This document shows, in pieces, positions 25,138-36,093 of a DNA stretch of 64,000 bases. The notes beneath the pieces were generated by a model. That model worked only from the letters and a program-made list of their open reading frames with translations, ran no database searches and was not told where the DNA came from. A program made the position numbers and the translations under genes. The first letter of the stretch is position 1. Every line of letters begins with the position of its first letter. The stretch lies in NCBI GenBank assembly GCA_963678705.1, contig OY783208.1, positions 19,556,207 to 19,620,206 of the forward strand, given 5' to 3'. The stretch is from Panorpa germanica (taxonomy: Eukaryota > Arthropoda > Insecta > Mecoptera > Panorpidae).

Positions 25138-28100
25138 TTACACTTCTATATTGTTTTCTACCACAAAGTTTGTTACTATTTCTGCTGTTGCTTCATTTGT
25201 CACTAAATAGGATATGTTGACTGGGAACTGTGTTACAATACATAATTTATTTAAAAGTCTATCAATTTTTGATGCTAAAAGATGACACCCTAGAATTATA
25301 TGGTCCAAAGAACCTTCTTCTCCACATCTACAATTTGGTGTGTCTTTTATATTTATTTTGTATAGATGAGCTGGACATCTAGAATGCCCAGATTTCATTC
25401 GACAATTTGTTGAAATATATCTCCGTGAATGATTTTTATTAAACCATGTGGTTGTTGGAATTTTTTGATTCGCTGCAAAAAACAACTTTCCAGTACTTTG
25501 ACTTTTCTCATTATATATATTCTGCCATTCTGCCATACAATTTTCTTTAATTATTTTTTTGGAATCATTTATTGACCAATTTATTTCGATTATTTCTCCA
25601 TCTACACAAGCTTCTTTGGCAAGTTTGTCAGCCATTTCATTCCCTTTTATGCCTACATGTCCAGGAATCCAAATAAGTTTAACATTGATATCACTTTTTT
25701 CCATTTTTAAAAGATATTCTTTAATTGAACATATTTTGTTATTATTATTGTTTTTGAATTTATTGTTATTTAAAGATACACAAACACTACGAGAATCAGT
25801 GAAGATTAATATATTTTTATTGTCAGTGTTTTGTATTATTTCTAATAATTTCATTATTGCTGTTATTTCTGTATTATAAGAATTTGTGATATTGTTAAGT
25901 TTGTATTTGTACTGTTGATCTGTATTATAATTGAAAATGCCAATTCCTCCAGTTTTAGAGTTTTTCTCGAATGAACCATCGGTAAACCATATACTCCAAT
26001 TTATATCATCTTTTGTTATATATTCCATATATTTTTGATAAATTATTTCCTTGTTGTCATTCTTCTTGAACAAATTTATTTCTGTATGTATTGTTGTCAT
26101 GCTTATTTCTAATGGAAATTTGAAAAAAGGTATAATGTTGTGTACCTCTAAGTTTAAGTTATTATATCTATCAAAACTAGTTAAAAGTGCCGGTTTTTTA
26201 TGAGTTGTCCAATATGGTTTATTATAAAGAACATATAGTTTAGATAATCTTGTATTTAAGAAGCCACATGAGTTATGTCTGTTTTTACAAAAGAAACTGT
26301 CTGATATTTGTTGTATTCTGATATTTACTGGAGGAATATTAGTTTGATAGTTGAGGATTTGGATTGGTGTTGAAACCATTGCATCTAATATTATTCTTAA
26401 ACATTTGTTTTGTATAATTTCAATTTTTTTTAATCTTGAGTTATTTGCGGTGCAGATCATAGTACTAGAATAGTCAATATGCGGTCTAACAATAGCTTTA
26501 TATATTTTTATTAAGGTTGTTGGGTATGCGCCCCATTTGTATCCTGCTATACATCGCATCAAATTTAAGCCTTTTTGACATTTGTTAATAATATGTGCAA
26601 TTTCTTTCGCCCAAGTGCTTTTCGTATCAAAGAATATACCCAGAAATTTGGTATTTGAACTAACAGTTATATTTTTGTTTCTGATGGTTATTTTTGGACT
26701 GCAGTTTATTCTATGCCTTGTAAATATAACTATTTTACTTTTTTCTGACGATATATTTAATTTGATTTCCTTTACTAAAATATCTAGTTTATTTAATTTT
26801 GATTGTAATCTGTTTTGAGCTATATCTTGTGTATGGCCCATACTATAAATAACCATGTCATCTGCATACATCAGTACTGTTGTGTTGTTATCTGATAGTG
26901 TTGTTAACTTTTCTGTGTATATGTTGAATAATAAGGGAGATAATATTGAGCCTTGTGGAATTCCGTGATTACATAGTATAGGACCAGTTAGCTTATTATT
27001 GTATCTAACTGTTATTTCTCTATTTTGGAAGTAGTTTATAATCCAGTTGGATATTTTGGAAGATATACCTATGTTTTCTACTTTTTCTTTTAATATTTTT
27101 AGATTAAAATTGTCATAAGCAGCTTCAATGTCAATGAAAGCAGCTATCATATAATGATTTTTACTGTATGTTCTTTGAATATCGATATTCAATATGTTTA
27201 AGTTATGCTGCGTACTTCTTGTTTTTCTAAACGCAAATTGTAACTCAGATAATCTTTTATGATGTTCGAGATACCACTCCAGTCTGCTTTTGATGATGGA
27301 TTCCATACTTTTGCCCATACATGATAGTAAAGTAATTGGTCTGAATGATTCTTCTTTGTTTGGATCTTTTCCTGGTTTTAATATAGGAACAACGATATGT
27401 TTTTTCCAGTCTAATGGTATATCAGCAGTGTTTAATGACAGATTATATATTTGTGTAAGATGATTTATTGCATTGTCAGGTAAGTTTTGTATCATTTTGT
27501 AATTTATTCTATCAAATCCTGTGCTACTGTTTTTATTATGATTTAACGCGAAATTTACTTCATTTTTATTTATGTTATTATCTAGAAAATTATCTTTTAC
27601 GGTGGTGGTGGTAGTAATATTTAAATTGTTGCTCTGTGGAAATTTTTTTTTAATGAATTCTTCTATTAAATTTTCATTATCACTTATCCTTTTAGTACTA
27701 TAGCTTTTATTGTTAATTTTTCTTATATTATTCCAGACAATGTTGGTTGTTGTGTTTGGGTTTAAATTCTCGCAGAAATTTTGCCATTCTATTTTTTTTC
27801 TGGCTCTAAAATATCGTCTGGTTTTAGCTTGATGTTTTTTATAATTTAAATAATTCGCCATTGTCATGTTTTTATTAAAAATAGTTAGTGCTAATTTTCT
27901 TTGAGCTATCATTTTATTGCACTCTGTGTCCCACCAAGACGGTTTTATTTTATTAGGAGTTATATTATACAATCTGGTAGATGGGATATGTATGTCTGCC
28001 GAATTATTAATAACATCTATAAATTGGTTGTATTTGTTTTCAACATCTTGGGGATTACTTGTGATTCCATTTGTGCTAAGGTTTGAAATTCTGCTTTCTA

Positions 28101-28866
28101 TTTCGAGGCTATATTTCTCCCAATCTGCTTTTCGGAAATTTCTCCTCGTTAAATATTCAGATGTACGGTAACGGTCTTTATTATAGTCATTCAAACAGAA
28201 AAAAATTGGGTAGTGATCACTATCTAAGCTATCTGCAAGAACTTGCCAGGAAGTAATTTGTTGTGTTAACGTCATTGATACCAATGTGAGATCCAATATA
28301 CTGTCCCTTGTACTGAGATTGCTTACTCTAGTTGGTTTATCATCGTTGATAATATTTAGATTTTCGTTTTCTATGAAATCTAACAATTCGTTACCTTCAT
28401 ACTGACTACCTGGACAATTTATATCCCAAGCAAGATTAGTCGCGTTAAAATCTCCAGCAAGTATAACAGGAACATCTATTTGTTGTTTTATCTGTGACCA
28501 GTTTGAATTAGATAGTTTATGATTCGGTTTAGCATAGATTGATAAAATACATATTACATCAGTTTCGTTATGTGTTAAAATTATTCCAGCTATTTCGACC
28601 GAATTAAATGGGCTATTTAGCATTACTCGTTTATATTTTATAGATTTACGAATCAAGATAGCAACACCCCCGTGGGGATTATAGTTTGTATTCTGTATCC
28701 TATCTTCTCTTTCAATAAAATAGCCTTTGATGTTGAAATTGAGATTTTTTGTTAAAAACGTTTCTGATAGTATGCATATATGTATGTTATGCTTCTGTAA
28801 CATATGTTGTAGTTCCTCTTTAATATATCTGACTTCTCTGCAATTCCATTGAATTAAATTTATCAT
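25138..28866 (-). CDS. I-group ORF2 protein: AP endonuclease, reverse transcriptase, RNase H
   Basis: 1242 codons, uninterrupted. The N-terminus starts MINLIQWNCREV and carries AP-endonuclease signatures LSETFL, GDFNATN and SDHYPIF, for target nicking. The RT follows with RPITLLSCMGK, FIDIEAAYDN, IPQGSILSPLLFN and the catalytic YADD at residues 667-670. RNase H has WFTDGS (Asp 963), the Glu in NTEITAIM, FTDSRS and IPGHVGIKGNEMADKLA. The C-terminus has a Cys/His cluster (CRMKSGHSRCPAH, then CRCGEE and HIILGC). ATG at 28866 matches the usual start just before the WN motif. It acts in target-primed reverse transcription in the nucleus. No inactivating change is visible. Confidence 0.92.
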   Translation of the reverse strand: MINLIQWNCREVRYIKEELQHMLQKHNIHICILSETFLTKNLNFNIKGYFIEREDRIQNTNYNPHGGVAILIRKSIKYKRVMLNSPFNSVEIAGIILTHNETDVICILSIYAKPNHKLSNSNWSQIKQQIDVPVILAGDFNATNLAWDINCPGSQYEGNELLDFIENENLNIINDDKPTRVSNLSTRDSILDLTLVSMTLTQQITSWQVLADSLDSDHYPIFFCLNDYNKDRYRTSEYLTRRNFRKADWEKYSLEIESRISNLSTNGITSNPQDVENKYNQFIDVINNSADIHIPSTRLYNITPNKIKPSWWDTECNKMIAQRKLALTIFNKNMTMANYLNYKKHQAKTRRYFRARKKIEWQNFCENLNPNTTTNIVWNNIRKINNKSYSTKRISDNENLIEEFIKKKFPQSNNLNITTTTTVKDNFLDNNINKNEVNFALNHNKNSSTGFDRINYKMIQNLPDNAINHLTQIYNLSLNTADIPLDWKKHIVVPILKPGKDPNKEESFRPITLLSCMGKSMESIIKSRLEWYLEHHKRLSELQFAFRKTRSTQHNLNILNIDIQRTYSKNHYMIAAFIDIEAAYDNFNLKILKEKVENIGISSKISNWIINYFQNREITVRYNNKLTGPILCNHGIPQGSILSPLLFNIYTEKLTTLSDNNTTVLMYADDMVIYSMGHTQDIAQNRLQSKLNKLDILVKEIKLNISSEKSKIVIFTRHRINCSPKITIRNKNITVSSNTKFLGIFFDTKSTWAKEIAHIINKCQKGLNLMRCIAGYKWGAYPTTLIKIYKAIVRPHIDYSSTMICTANNSRLKKIEIIQNKCLRIILDAMVSTPIQILNYQTNIPPVNIRIQQISDSFFCKNRHNSCGFLNTRLSKLYVLYNKPYWTTHKKPALLTSFDRYNNLNLEVHNIIPFFKFPLEISMTTIHTEINLFKKNDNKEIIYQKYMEYITKDDINWSIWFTDGSFEKNSKTGGIGIFNYNTDQQYKYKLNNITNSYNTEITAIMKLLEIIQNTDNKNILIFTDSRSVCVSLNNNKFKNNNNNKICSIKEYLLKMEKSDINVKLIWIPGHVGIKGNEMADKLAKEACVDGEIIEINWSINDSKKIIKENCMAEWQNIYNEKSQSTGKLFFAANQKIPTTTWFNKNHSRRYISTNCRMKSGHSRCPAHLYKINIKDTPNCRCGEEGSLDHIILGCHLLASKIDRLLNKLCIVTQFPVNISYLVTNEATAEIVTNFVVENNIEV

Positions 28867-29063
28867 TTTAACTGTTTTAATTAATGATTAATTTTTATAT
28901 CTGATGTCTTGTTTTTCGATTTATTTATATATTTTATTTTTTCTTTATGTTTATATAATTGTTGTTGATTTAATATTTTAGTAAATTTATTAACCGATTA
29001 GGTTTAGTGATGTGAATAGAGTTTTTATTAAAAAATAAACTTAATTTATATATTGATGTTTTC
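28867..29063 (-). other. Spacer between ORF1 and ORF2 of the I-group element
   Basis: About 200 bp, AT-rich, with short stop-limited frames. It separates the likely ORF1 end (about 29064) from the ORF2 start at 28866. No separate gene is seen. Confidence 0.5.
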
Positions 29064-30482
29064 TTACGAGTTTGGCCATTGTACACTAGATATTTGTTTC
29101 TTATAGCTTCTAAGAGATTGGGATGTAATATTAGGGTCTTTGTTTGTATCTTTAATTTTGTTATCATTATTTTTATTATATATTGATTTATAGCAGGTAT
29201 CATTATCATTGTTTTCCATTGTAATATCAGGTTTCTCTTGGTTGATTTGCTTTCTGTTTTTTCCTTGATTAGTTTTCTTAAGGAATGTGTCACTTTCTTC
29301 ATTGTTAGGTTTCTTTTCTTCTTTTTGGAATTGGTTCTTTAGTGGATGTCGTAGGTTGTGGTTGACTGTAAGATCTTTGTAATGAGTTACCTGTATTTGA
29401 TTTATTCACTCTGGTATTGGTTCTTCTGGTTAAAGGGTTTGGTTTGTATGTTGGAATTATGTTGATACTATTGTATTTATTAGTGATATTGGGAAAAGTC
29501 TCATTGTAGTTTAGAGCTTCAAAAGAGTTTTGAGTTCTTACTGAGTATAATTAGTCTGTATTTTTTTCTGTTAATTCTAATTTTGCTTCATAAAAACTGA
29601 GATTGTGTTGGGCCATGAGATCTTTTATCTTGATTTGTCTTTTTTTTTCAGGACATTCATTGTCTGTAGCCTCGTGGTTAAGTTTACAATTTATGCATGT
29701 CGGGTTAGGAGATGTGCATGCAGTACGTAAATGATCTTCACTTCCGCAGAATTTACATTTTGCTACTTTTGCTCTACATTTTGTGGCTGCATGTCCAAAT
29801 TTAAAACAATTATAACATTGTATCGTCTGTTGTACAAATGGTTCACATGCTCGTCTCACTCTCCACATGTAAACATAAGCAGGAATAGCAAGTCCTTCAA
29901 AGAATAATTTCACTGTTGTACTGGGTTCATATTTTATAGCTCCGTCAACTCTTAGTTTTCGATTTAACCTTTGCACTCTCGTTACTTTAAAAGGTGGACA
30001 CTCTATATTATTTAAAATTGTATCTTCCGAATACTCGATATCAACACCTTTTATAATAGCTACTTTTGTGCACCAGTAAAATGGGATAAACGCTTTATAT
30101 CCATTGTTTTTCAGCAATGTTGATTTGGTAATTTCGTTAGCTAGTATTGCATTAGCACATTGAACGATTACTCTATTTCTTCCCACTTTTTTAATTTCTA
30201 TTATATTAGATTTATTGCTAATTTTGCAAATTATTTCTGCTAATTTAATGAACTAAAAAATGTATTTCCATCACTATTATTTTTAACAATCATTACTTTA
30301 TACGAGTCATATTTTGTTTCTGTGTTGTATAAATTATTATATATTTTTTTAACATTGTCACTATTGTTATTTAAGTTTTCTGCCATATCACTGGATGTTT
30401 TTTCTGTAGGAAATGATTTGTTAGTCACAGAGTTGTTTTTATTGTTCGGATTTTTATCGGGAGGTTCAGTCTCCATATCCAT
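29064..30482 (-). pseudogene. I-group ORF1 (nucleic-acid-binding, three CCHC knuckles), disrupted
   Basis: The start ATG at 30482 opens an Asn-rich acidic N-terminus of about 80 codons, ended at 30240 by what looks like a single-base loss. The following frame (to 29554) encodes a GRNRVIVQC segment, VQRLNRK and three knuckles CYNCFKFGHAATKC, CKFCGSEDHLRTAC and CINCKLNHEATDNEC. A TAA at 29551-29553 interrupts sequence that plainly continues with SVRTQNSFEALNY. A further shift near 29330 leads to a Lys/Asn/Glu-rich tail ending about 29064. Expected product is about 470 residues, normal for ORF1. ORF1 proteins bind the element RNA in a ribonucleoprotein. At least three lesions are inferred. Confidence 0.7.
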
Positions 30483-30658
30483 ATTGTTAATTAACCAGTG
30501 ATAATTACATAAAAGTTACTTCACTTTTTAGTAATATCACTTAATAATAATAAAATTATAATTTAAATACAAATAAATCACAAAAAAAAAAGAAAAAAAA
30601 TATTATAATTTGCAAAAAAAAAGATCACTAAAAATTTTATTGTTTTGTTTATTGTAAA

Positions 30659-30693
30659 CACGTGCACTCACTAAGGAGTCTCGATGCGAACTG
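30659..30693 (-). promoter_or_regulatory. Internal promoter of the I-group element (Inr and DPE-like)
   Basis: Transcription is expected to start at the element end CAGT. Counting A as +1 (30692), GCACGTG occupies +28 to +34 (30665-30659), one mismatch from the RGWCGTG downstream element known for Jockey and I. This lets the element carry its own promoter. Confidence 0.5.
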
Positions 30694-30705
30694 CTAGCAG
30701 TTAGA
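30694..30705. repeat. Target-site duplication (5' side of I-group element)
   Basis: CTAGCAGTTAGA directly at the CAGT 5' end of the element. The exact match fixes the element boundaries and shows it is full length. Confidence 0.9.
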
Positions 30706-31156
30706 GCATACGGTCGCATTGTTAAATACAGACATTGATAAACAAAGAAACTAATTAAAAACATACATTTTATTTTTTTTCTCGTTTTAAGCATACCGAT
30801 TTAGTTTGTTTTATTTTTCATAATGATAAAGTAAACTTACCTAATATTATTTTTTAGTTTGAGTTCTTTTTTTATTGCGCGTAATGGATGGTGATGTGAG
30901 CCTCGGAGGAGGGCATAATAGTGATTCTCCACATAACAATACAGTACGGATGATGACAGTATTACAGTGAATGTTAACAAATGCAATAGTAACAATAATT
31001 ATAGCACCTATAAGGTTGTGATAGTATCACAACAAGGTCAAATTTAAAGCTAGCAGATATAATTTACACACAACCTGACAAAAACAATATCTCAGAAATA
31101 GAAAAAGCACGAAAAAAATTGACTGATCCGATTTTAAAGAATAATAAACTTGAAGC
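30706..31156 (+). mobile_element. Old I-like element remnant, 5' part with ORF1 start
   Basis: A Met-Asp start (near 30882) and fragments resembling the ORF1 N-terminal region (a YKVVIVSQQG-like and an ILKNNKLEA-like segment ending at about 31156) precede the hAT-like insertion. The ORF resumes at 33270, so both pieces belong to one element. Stops and frameshifts interrupt it. The first 170 bases are AT-rich and may be its 5' UTR. Confidence 0.5.
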
Positions 31157-31164
31157 ATGCATAC
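31157..31164. repeat. hAT target-site duplication, left
   Basis: ATGCATAC, identical to 33262-33269 on the other side of the element. Confidence 0.85.
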
Positions 31165-33261
31165 TAGAGTGGCCCTTGTTTACTGTTGGTGAAAATTATT
31201 TTTGAGATTTTTTATTGCGGCACCCTCCAGTTTGGTTCCATTGCATGAAAAAAAAATATATATAAAATTTTAGATCAATCGGATAATGGGAAAGGGTGCC
31301 CCAAGAGCCCGGAAAATTGAAAAATTCCAGAATTTTAAAAAAAATGTTATTTATCTGGCGAAATAATAATTTTATGCAAAAATGTTTTACACTAAAGTTG
31401 TAGATCTATTAAAAACACATATATTATCATCTATGACTTTTTTTCGTACGACGAACGATTTTCGAGAAATACATAAAAACCACTTCATTTCCATGTAACG
31501 TTCTATATCGACGAACGACTGATGATCGAAAATCAGCTTGTATATGCCGTGAATCAAATATTAGCGTCATCTTTGATTCAAAAGTGATTTGTACATTGTA
31601 TAGATTGTTCAAATTTTGACTCATAGTAGTTTTTGTTTCCATATCCACTTTATTCCCCCATCCAAAGACCCACCCACAGTTTTCTTTAACCAAATTGAAA
31701 TTATCCTTGAAGCGTTTTAGATAAAAAGAGAGCCAAAACTAAAGGTCAAACTGTGGCAATATTTAAAAAATTTCAATGTGCTTGGCCTAAAATCAATCTT
31801 AAAAATTTCCAATCCTGGATTGAAGACGAAAAGGTCACGAGGCATTTGAATCGGGGCGATATATCGCACATTCTTGACTTTGTTAGAAACACTTTGAACG
31901 AACAGCAGCCTAGAGAGGATTATACGAAACTTTTAGAATTAACAGCTATTTTTCTTGGCGAAACACCATCTCGTGGAATATTTTTCCGTATTCCCGGGGC
32001 TTTCCATCATGCGATGTGGATGGCAAAAGCTATTTACTGTTTGAAAATTTTTCTGTTTCGTGATGAATTTGAATTATTAGAAATAGAACAAAGTGCAATT
32101 TGTGATATTTGTATTTTTCTTGTGAATGTGTATGTCGAAGTATAGTTTTGTGCGCCTTCTGCTGCAAAAGCACCGTATCAGGATTTTAAGGTTCTTTCGA
32201 AACTGTTCCAATATCAAGCTATCGATCGTGATATCTCTCGTGTGGCTTTACAAAAACTAAGGAATCATTTATGGTATTTAAGCCCTGAGGTTGCTTTTGC
32301 TTTTTTTGATCCAAATTTGTCATTTGATTCAAAAATGAAAATGGTCACTGCTTTGAATCGCAAAACTGATTTATCAGTAAAAAGTGAGAAGCAAATACAG
32401 ATACTAATAGATGAAATTCCAAAAATTAATAATGATGGAATTGAACATTTCATTTCTTCTGAAACTAGAGAATTTTTCAAAAGATTAGACTTGAATGATG
32501 AATTCCTTATGACAGAACTATCGGCGTGGCATGAAAATGAAAATTATATAAAAGGTCTGGAATTAACGAACAAATTAAAAGTTGTAAATGATTCGGCTGA
32601 AAGAGGAGTTAGCTCATGGAAGATTATAATAAATTATTTACGAAAAACGAACAACAGAAACAGTATGTACTTCAAGTTGTAAATGATTATCGCCGAAAGT
32701 TTCCAGGCTATATAAAATCGACTTTATCTCAGCGTCAAAATATTTAGAAAAATTAATTGATTTTCACCGTTTTCGCGAAAACTCTTAGGTGTATAAAAAA
32801 AGGGATAGAGGATAATATATGCATTTTTAATAGATCTACAACTTTTGTAAAACACTTTTTTGTGTATAATAAATATTTTGTAAAATAAATAAATAAAATC
32901 GATTTTTATTTCGTGATTTTGTCATTTTTCGATTCTCGTGGATTTTTAATAAATGAACTGATTTTCATCTATTTCTCGAAAATTGTTAGTCGTACAAGAA
33001 AAAGTAATAAATGATAATATATTTATCTTTAATAAATTTACAACTTTTGCATAATAAGTTTTTACGTAAAATCAATATTTCGCAAGATATATGAATTTTA
33101 AAAGAAAAATCTGGGATTTTTTAATTTTCAGGGCTCTTGGGGCACGTTTTTCCGTTATCCAATTGACCTAAAATTTTACACAGATCATTTTTTTAGGCAT
33201 TGGCACCAAATGGGAGAGTGCCGCAAAAAAAATTTTAACTTTTAAAATAAGGGCCACTCTA
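31165..33261 (+). mobile_element. Complete hAT-like DNA transposon, 2.1 kb
   Basis: The termini read TAGAGTGGCCCTT at the left and its complement at the right, fitting the hAT YARNG rule. They are flanked by a perfect 8-bp duplication ATGCATAC (31157-31164 and 33262-33269), the hAT target length. The inverted ends extend about 350-500 bp with moderate divergence. Inside is one broken ORF (31753-32748) that I do not recognise as a classical hAT transposase. The element sits in the ORF1 of an older I-like retrotransposon. Confidence 0.85.
31753..32748 (+). pseudogene. Broken ORF of the hAT-like element, uncharacterised family
   Basis: One frame runs from about 31753 (no ATG seen; the frame is open at GTG) to 32682 with a single stop TAG at 32143-32145, in a position where Trp is likely. 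A one-step frameshift near 32615 then moves the C-terminus to a frame ending about 32748. Recognisable segments are AFHHAMWMAKAIYCLKIFL, NHLWYLSPEVAFAFFD and VVNDSAERGV. I recall such AERGV proteins as repeated hypothetical proteins of arthropods and cnidarians. No RNase-H fold or BED/hATC motif is obvious, so the function is not assigned. Confidence 0.6.
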
Positions 33262-33269
33262 ATGCATAC
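33262..33269. repeat. hAT target-site duplication, right
   Basis: ATGCATAC, paired with 31157-31164. The half-elements at 9801 and 21996 carry the same octamer (as GTATGCAT) beside their surviving end. Confidence 0.85.
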
Positions 33270-34330
33270 CCTACTTCTGGAGTACATAAACAGAAATTAT
33301 AAAACAAGTTGATTTAGATTACACCGAAGAAACATTAATAAATAACATCATATGTAACAATTTTAAAATTATTTAAGTCCAAAGACTTAACAGGAAAGTA
33401 ATTGATAATAACTGATTAACTTAATTTAATAGTTAATAACAGTAACTTAACAGTTAATATTTACTGATAATGGTATTAAATACGCACCATCGACAACTCT
33501 TAAACTGTTTTTCGAAGATATAAATTTACCTAAATATTTTTAATTATGTTATGGAGAGTACGCTGAGTTATCGAACCATACATCCAACCAATTTTACAAT
33601 GCTACAAGTGTCTAAAGTATGGCCATACTTCTACCAAATGCCATTTTCTAATATCCAAATGTCTAGCCTGTGGAAGTTCCAAACATGCAGTATCTACATG
33701 CACAGCTACAACTGCATGGTGTACAAATTGTAGCAATAACCACCAAGCAACAGACAAAGACCTGCCCTGAGACATTTGTGCTAAATAAAATTATAATTAA
33801 GCTAAGTATAATTAAACAATGGATTCTTAAAATCTAAGATACCATGAGACTCACGACACAGTAGTAGGAAGGGAAAACACTGACCACCTTTTTTCCGTCT
33901 GGACACAAAATAGGTTCGACCAACTCCGAAACTATAATAAGATCATCCCACCTATGGTAGTCTCAACAGATGTGCCTACACTTTTAAAGGAGGATTTTTA
34001 TTCGAAACATAAAACTATACAATCCCACGTTCCTTATGTTCCACAAAAAATTCTATTTGTAATCTATACTTACCAAACAATCAATATATAATTATATCAG
34101 ATATAGAAAACATATTACCACAATTACCCCCCACCTCCCCTCTTCATATTACCTACCAGAGTCCTACCAGATTTATAACGAAGTGATTATTTTTTAATTC
34201 AACTTCAAATCGTAAACAATACAACAGAAATAATCTGGTAAAGATTAAGATGGAACATCTCTAAAGCAGATTGGAATCTATATATTAAAGAAATAACTAA
34301 TAATAACGTAACATTTAACAAAGATGATCA
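33270..34330 (+). mobile_element. Old I-like element remnant, right arm (3' of hAT insertion)
   Basis: This continues the ORF1 that is broken by the hAT-like element at 31165-33261. A VQRLNRK-like segment near 33375 parallels the same motif in the young element's ORF1, and the CCHC array follows at about 33555-33740. The endonuclease part is mostly lost through a deletion of about 200 bp at 34150-34165, where a short copy of TCTGGTAGGA fills the junction. Confidence 0.65.
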
Positions 34331-34380
34331 CATAGTTGTTTTTTTTATATTTCTCTTATATTATCAGCAATCTGCCTCAA

Positions 34381-35231
34381 AGGCAATAAGCTTCTCACAT
34401 GATTAAGCAATTACATGTAAGAGAAACATTCCAGTAAATGCTCTCTTGTTTTTATATACATTATACTCGTATACATTGAACACTATTCCCTATCTATGAT
34501 CTAAAACTAAGTCAACTGGTTGATATTGAATTAACCTGCGGGGTTTCCTGTTTTCACACACGTTCAGTTCATTCACCAACGCATTGGAGTGGTTTATTAG
34601 TCTATCACTATATTTTGCACTGGATTGGTATATTTTATTTTTGATGGATGCTTTTGGACTGTCTTTCTCGATGACTTCATTAGTGACGTAGTATGGTGCA
34701 TCTACAATAGCTCTTAGTACTTTATTTAATAAACGTTGGGTAATGGATATATTGGAGTTGCATGCAGTACCCCAAAGCTGAATTCCGTAAATCCATATGG
34801 GCTTTAGAATGGTTTTGTATAGAAGTATTTTGTTGTCCAGAGAAAGTTTTGACTTTCGACTAATAACCCAATACAATTTTCTGATTTTGAGACCAAGCTG
34901 CTTTGTAAAAATGTGCTTTTGCCAAGTGTGCACTCTGTCCAAATATATTCCAAGATATTAGGCGTCATTTGATTGTGGAATTACACAATTATATATTTTC
35001 ACTGGCGGGCAAATTTCTCCGCGCATGGTATATGTTACATGAGCTGCTTTAGTTTCGTTTGCTTTTATTCGCCGTTGCTTGAGCCATTCTTAAATCATAT
35101 TGAGGTTAGTCTGTAGATTCCGTGATGCCGATACTGGGTCAGTATGTGATGCTAATATAGCAGTATCGTCAGCAAACGTAGCAACAGTAGTTTATGTTGT
35201 ACTTGGCAATTCGGTAGTGTAGAGAAAGTAT
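34381..35231 (-). mobile_element. Jockey-clade RT fragment, right arm
   Basis: This is the inverted-arm copy; the open stretch is 34490-34942 and carries the same Ser variant as unit 2. It is not functional. Confidence 0.8.
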
Positions 35232-36093
35232 AGTGTCCTCACTGGATGGGTTTCATATTTTGACCATGAAGTGCCTATTAGTCATATATGATATCAATAG
35301 TTGATAACCTGGTACGGAAGTATTTCTTTCAGTTTATATTAAAGTCCTATGTGGCACACTTTTCAATTCACAATTCAAATTTTTACCTGCTACATCCGTC
35401 AACATTTAGATATTTCATAAAATAGACACGCCAATACACATTTGTTAACATAAAGTTCAATCAACAATTGAAACATCAACCCCTAAGAAATGAGCCTACA
35501 AACCCATATTTACCATGATGGCGGCCTACAACGCCTTTTTAACAGTTCTACATATTTACATAAAAGAAACTGATATTATTGTTGAAATAAATGGGCTTGT
35601 GAACCATGGCATAAACTTTTTATTGCTAAGACAAAATATTTATTTAAGCCCATTTCGTCTTCTTTAAATGTGGATAACCAAATAGGTCATTTAGGTTGCG
35701 TACAATCACAGTAATGTACCATATATTCAACCATCCAGCCATCTATTGAACAAATATTAAAACACATATAGGTTAAGCTGTTCTTCAATAGATGTCGCTA
35801 ACAGAAGCTAAGATTATTTTAATTTGTTTCATTTAAGGAGATCTTAGTACCACCGTAGTGTATTTAATTTCCTTAACAATATTATATTACTTATAACTTT
35901 TATGACCTAATGCCTTTTAAATATTCGCGGTTACTCGTGCGGCGACTAACTGTGGAAGCGATTTTGCCAAATCTTACATCGTGTTTTAAACAGAGGAAGT
36001 AACGGATGATTGTGATATTTTTTTTTATTGAATTATGTGTGGCGGATGATTGTGATGATATTTTTACAAATTGAAATTAATATGAATTAGAAA

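Larger units (their letters stand above)
15889..28093. repeat. Tandem duplication, unit 2
   Basis: This is the second unit of the direct duplication. Its right end (28093) is the point in the I-group ORF2 where unit 1 was cut. Beyond it the ORF continues uninterrupted to 28866, so this unit is joined to the original right flank. Confidence 0.9.
24946..30693 (-). mobile_element. Full-length I-group non-LTR retrotransposon
   Basis: The 5.75-kb element runs from its 5' end at 30693 to a poly(A) tail (T-run 24946-24964) and is bounded by a perfect 12-bp duplication CTAGCAGTTAGA. It has ORF1 with three CCHC knuckles and ORF2 with AP endonuclease, RT, RNase H and a C-terminal Cys/His motif, the layout of the I group. 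The 5' end begins CAGT, with GCACGTG at +28 to +34, like the internal downstream promoters of Jockey/I elements. ORF2 is open but ORF1 is broken, so it would need ORF1 in trans. Confidence 0.85.

Noticed and set aside
31427..31693. 88-codon minus-strand frame with a NNLYN segment resembling the I-group ORF1 start
   Set aside because: The similarity is limited to a few Asn-rich residues and the frame overlaps the hAT inverted end.
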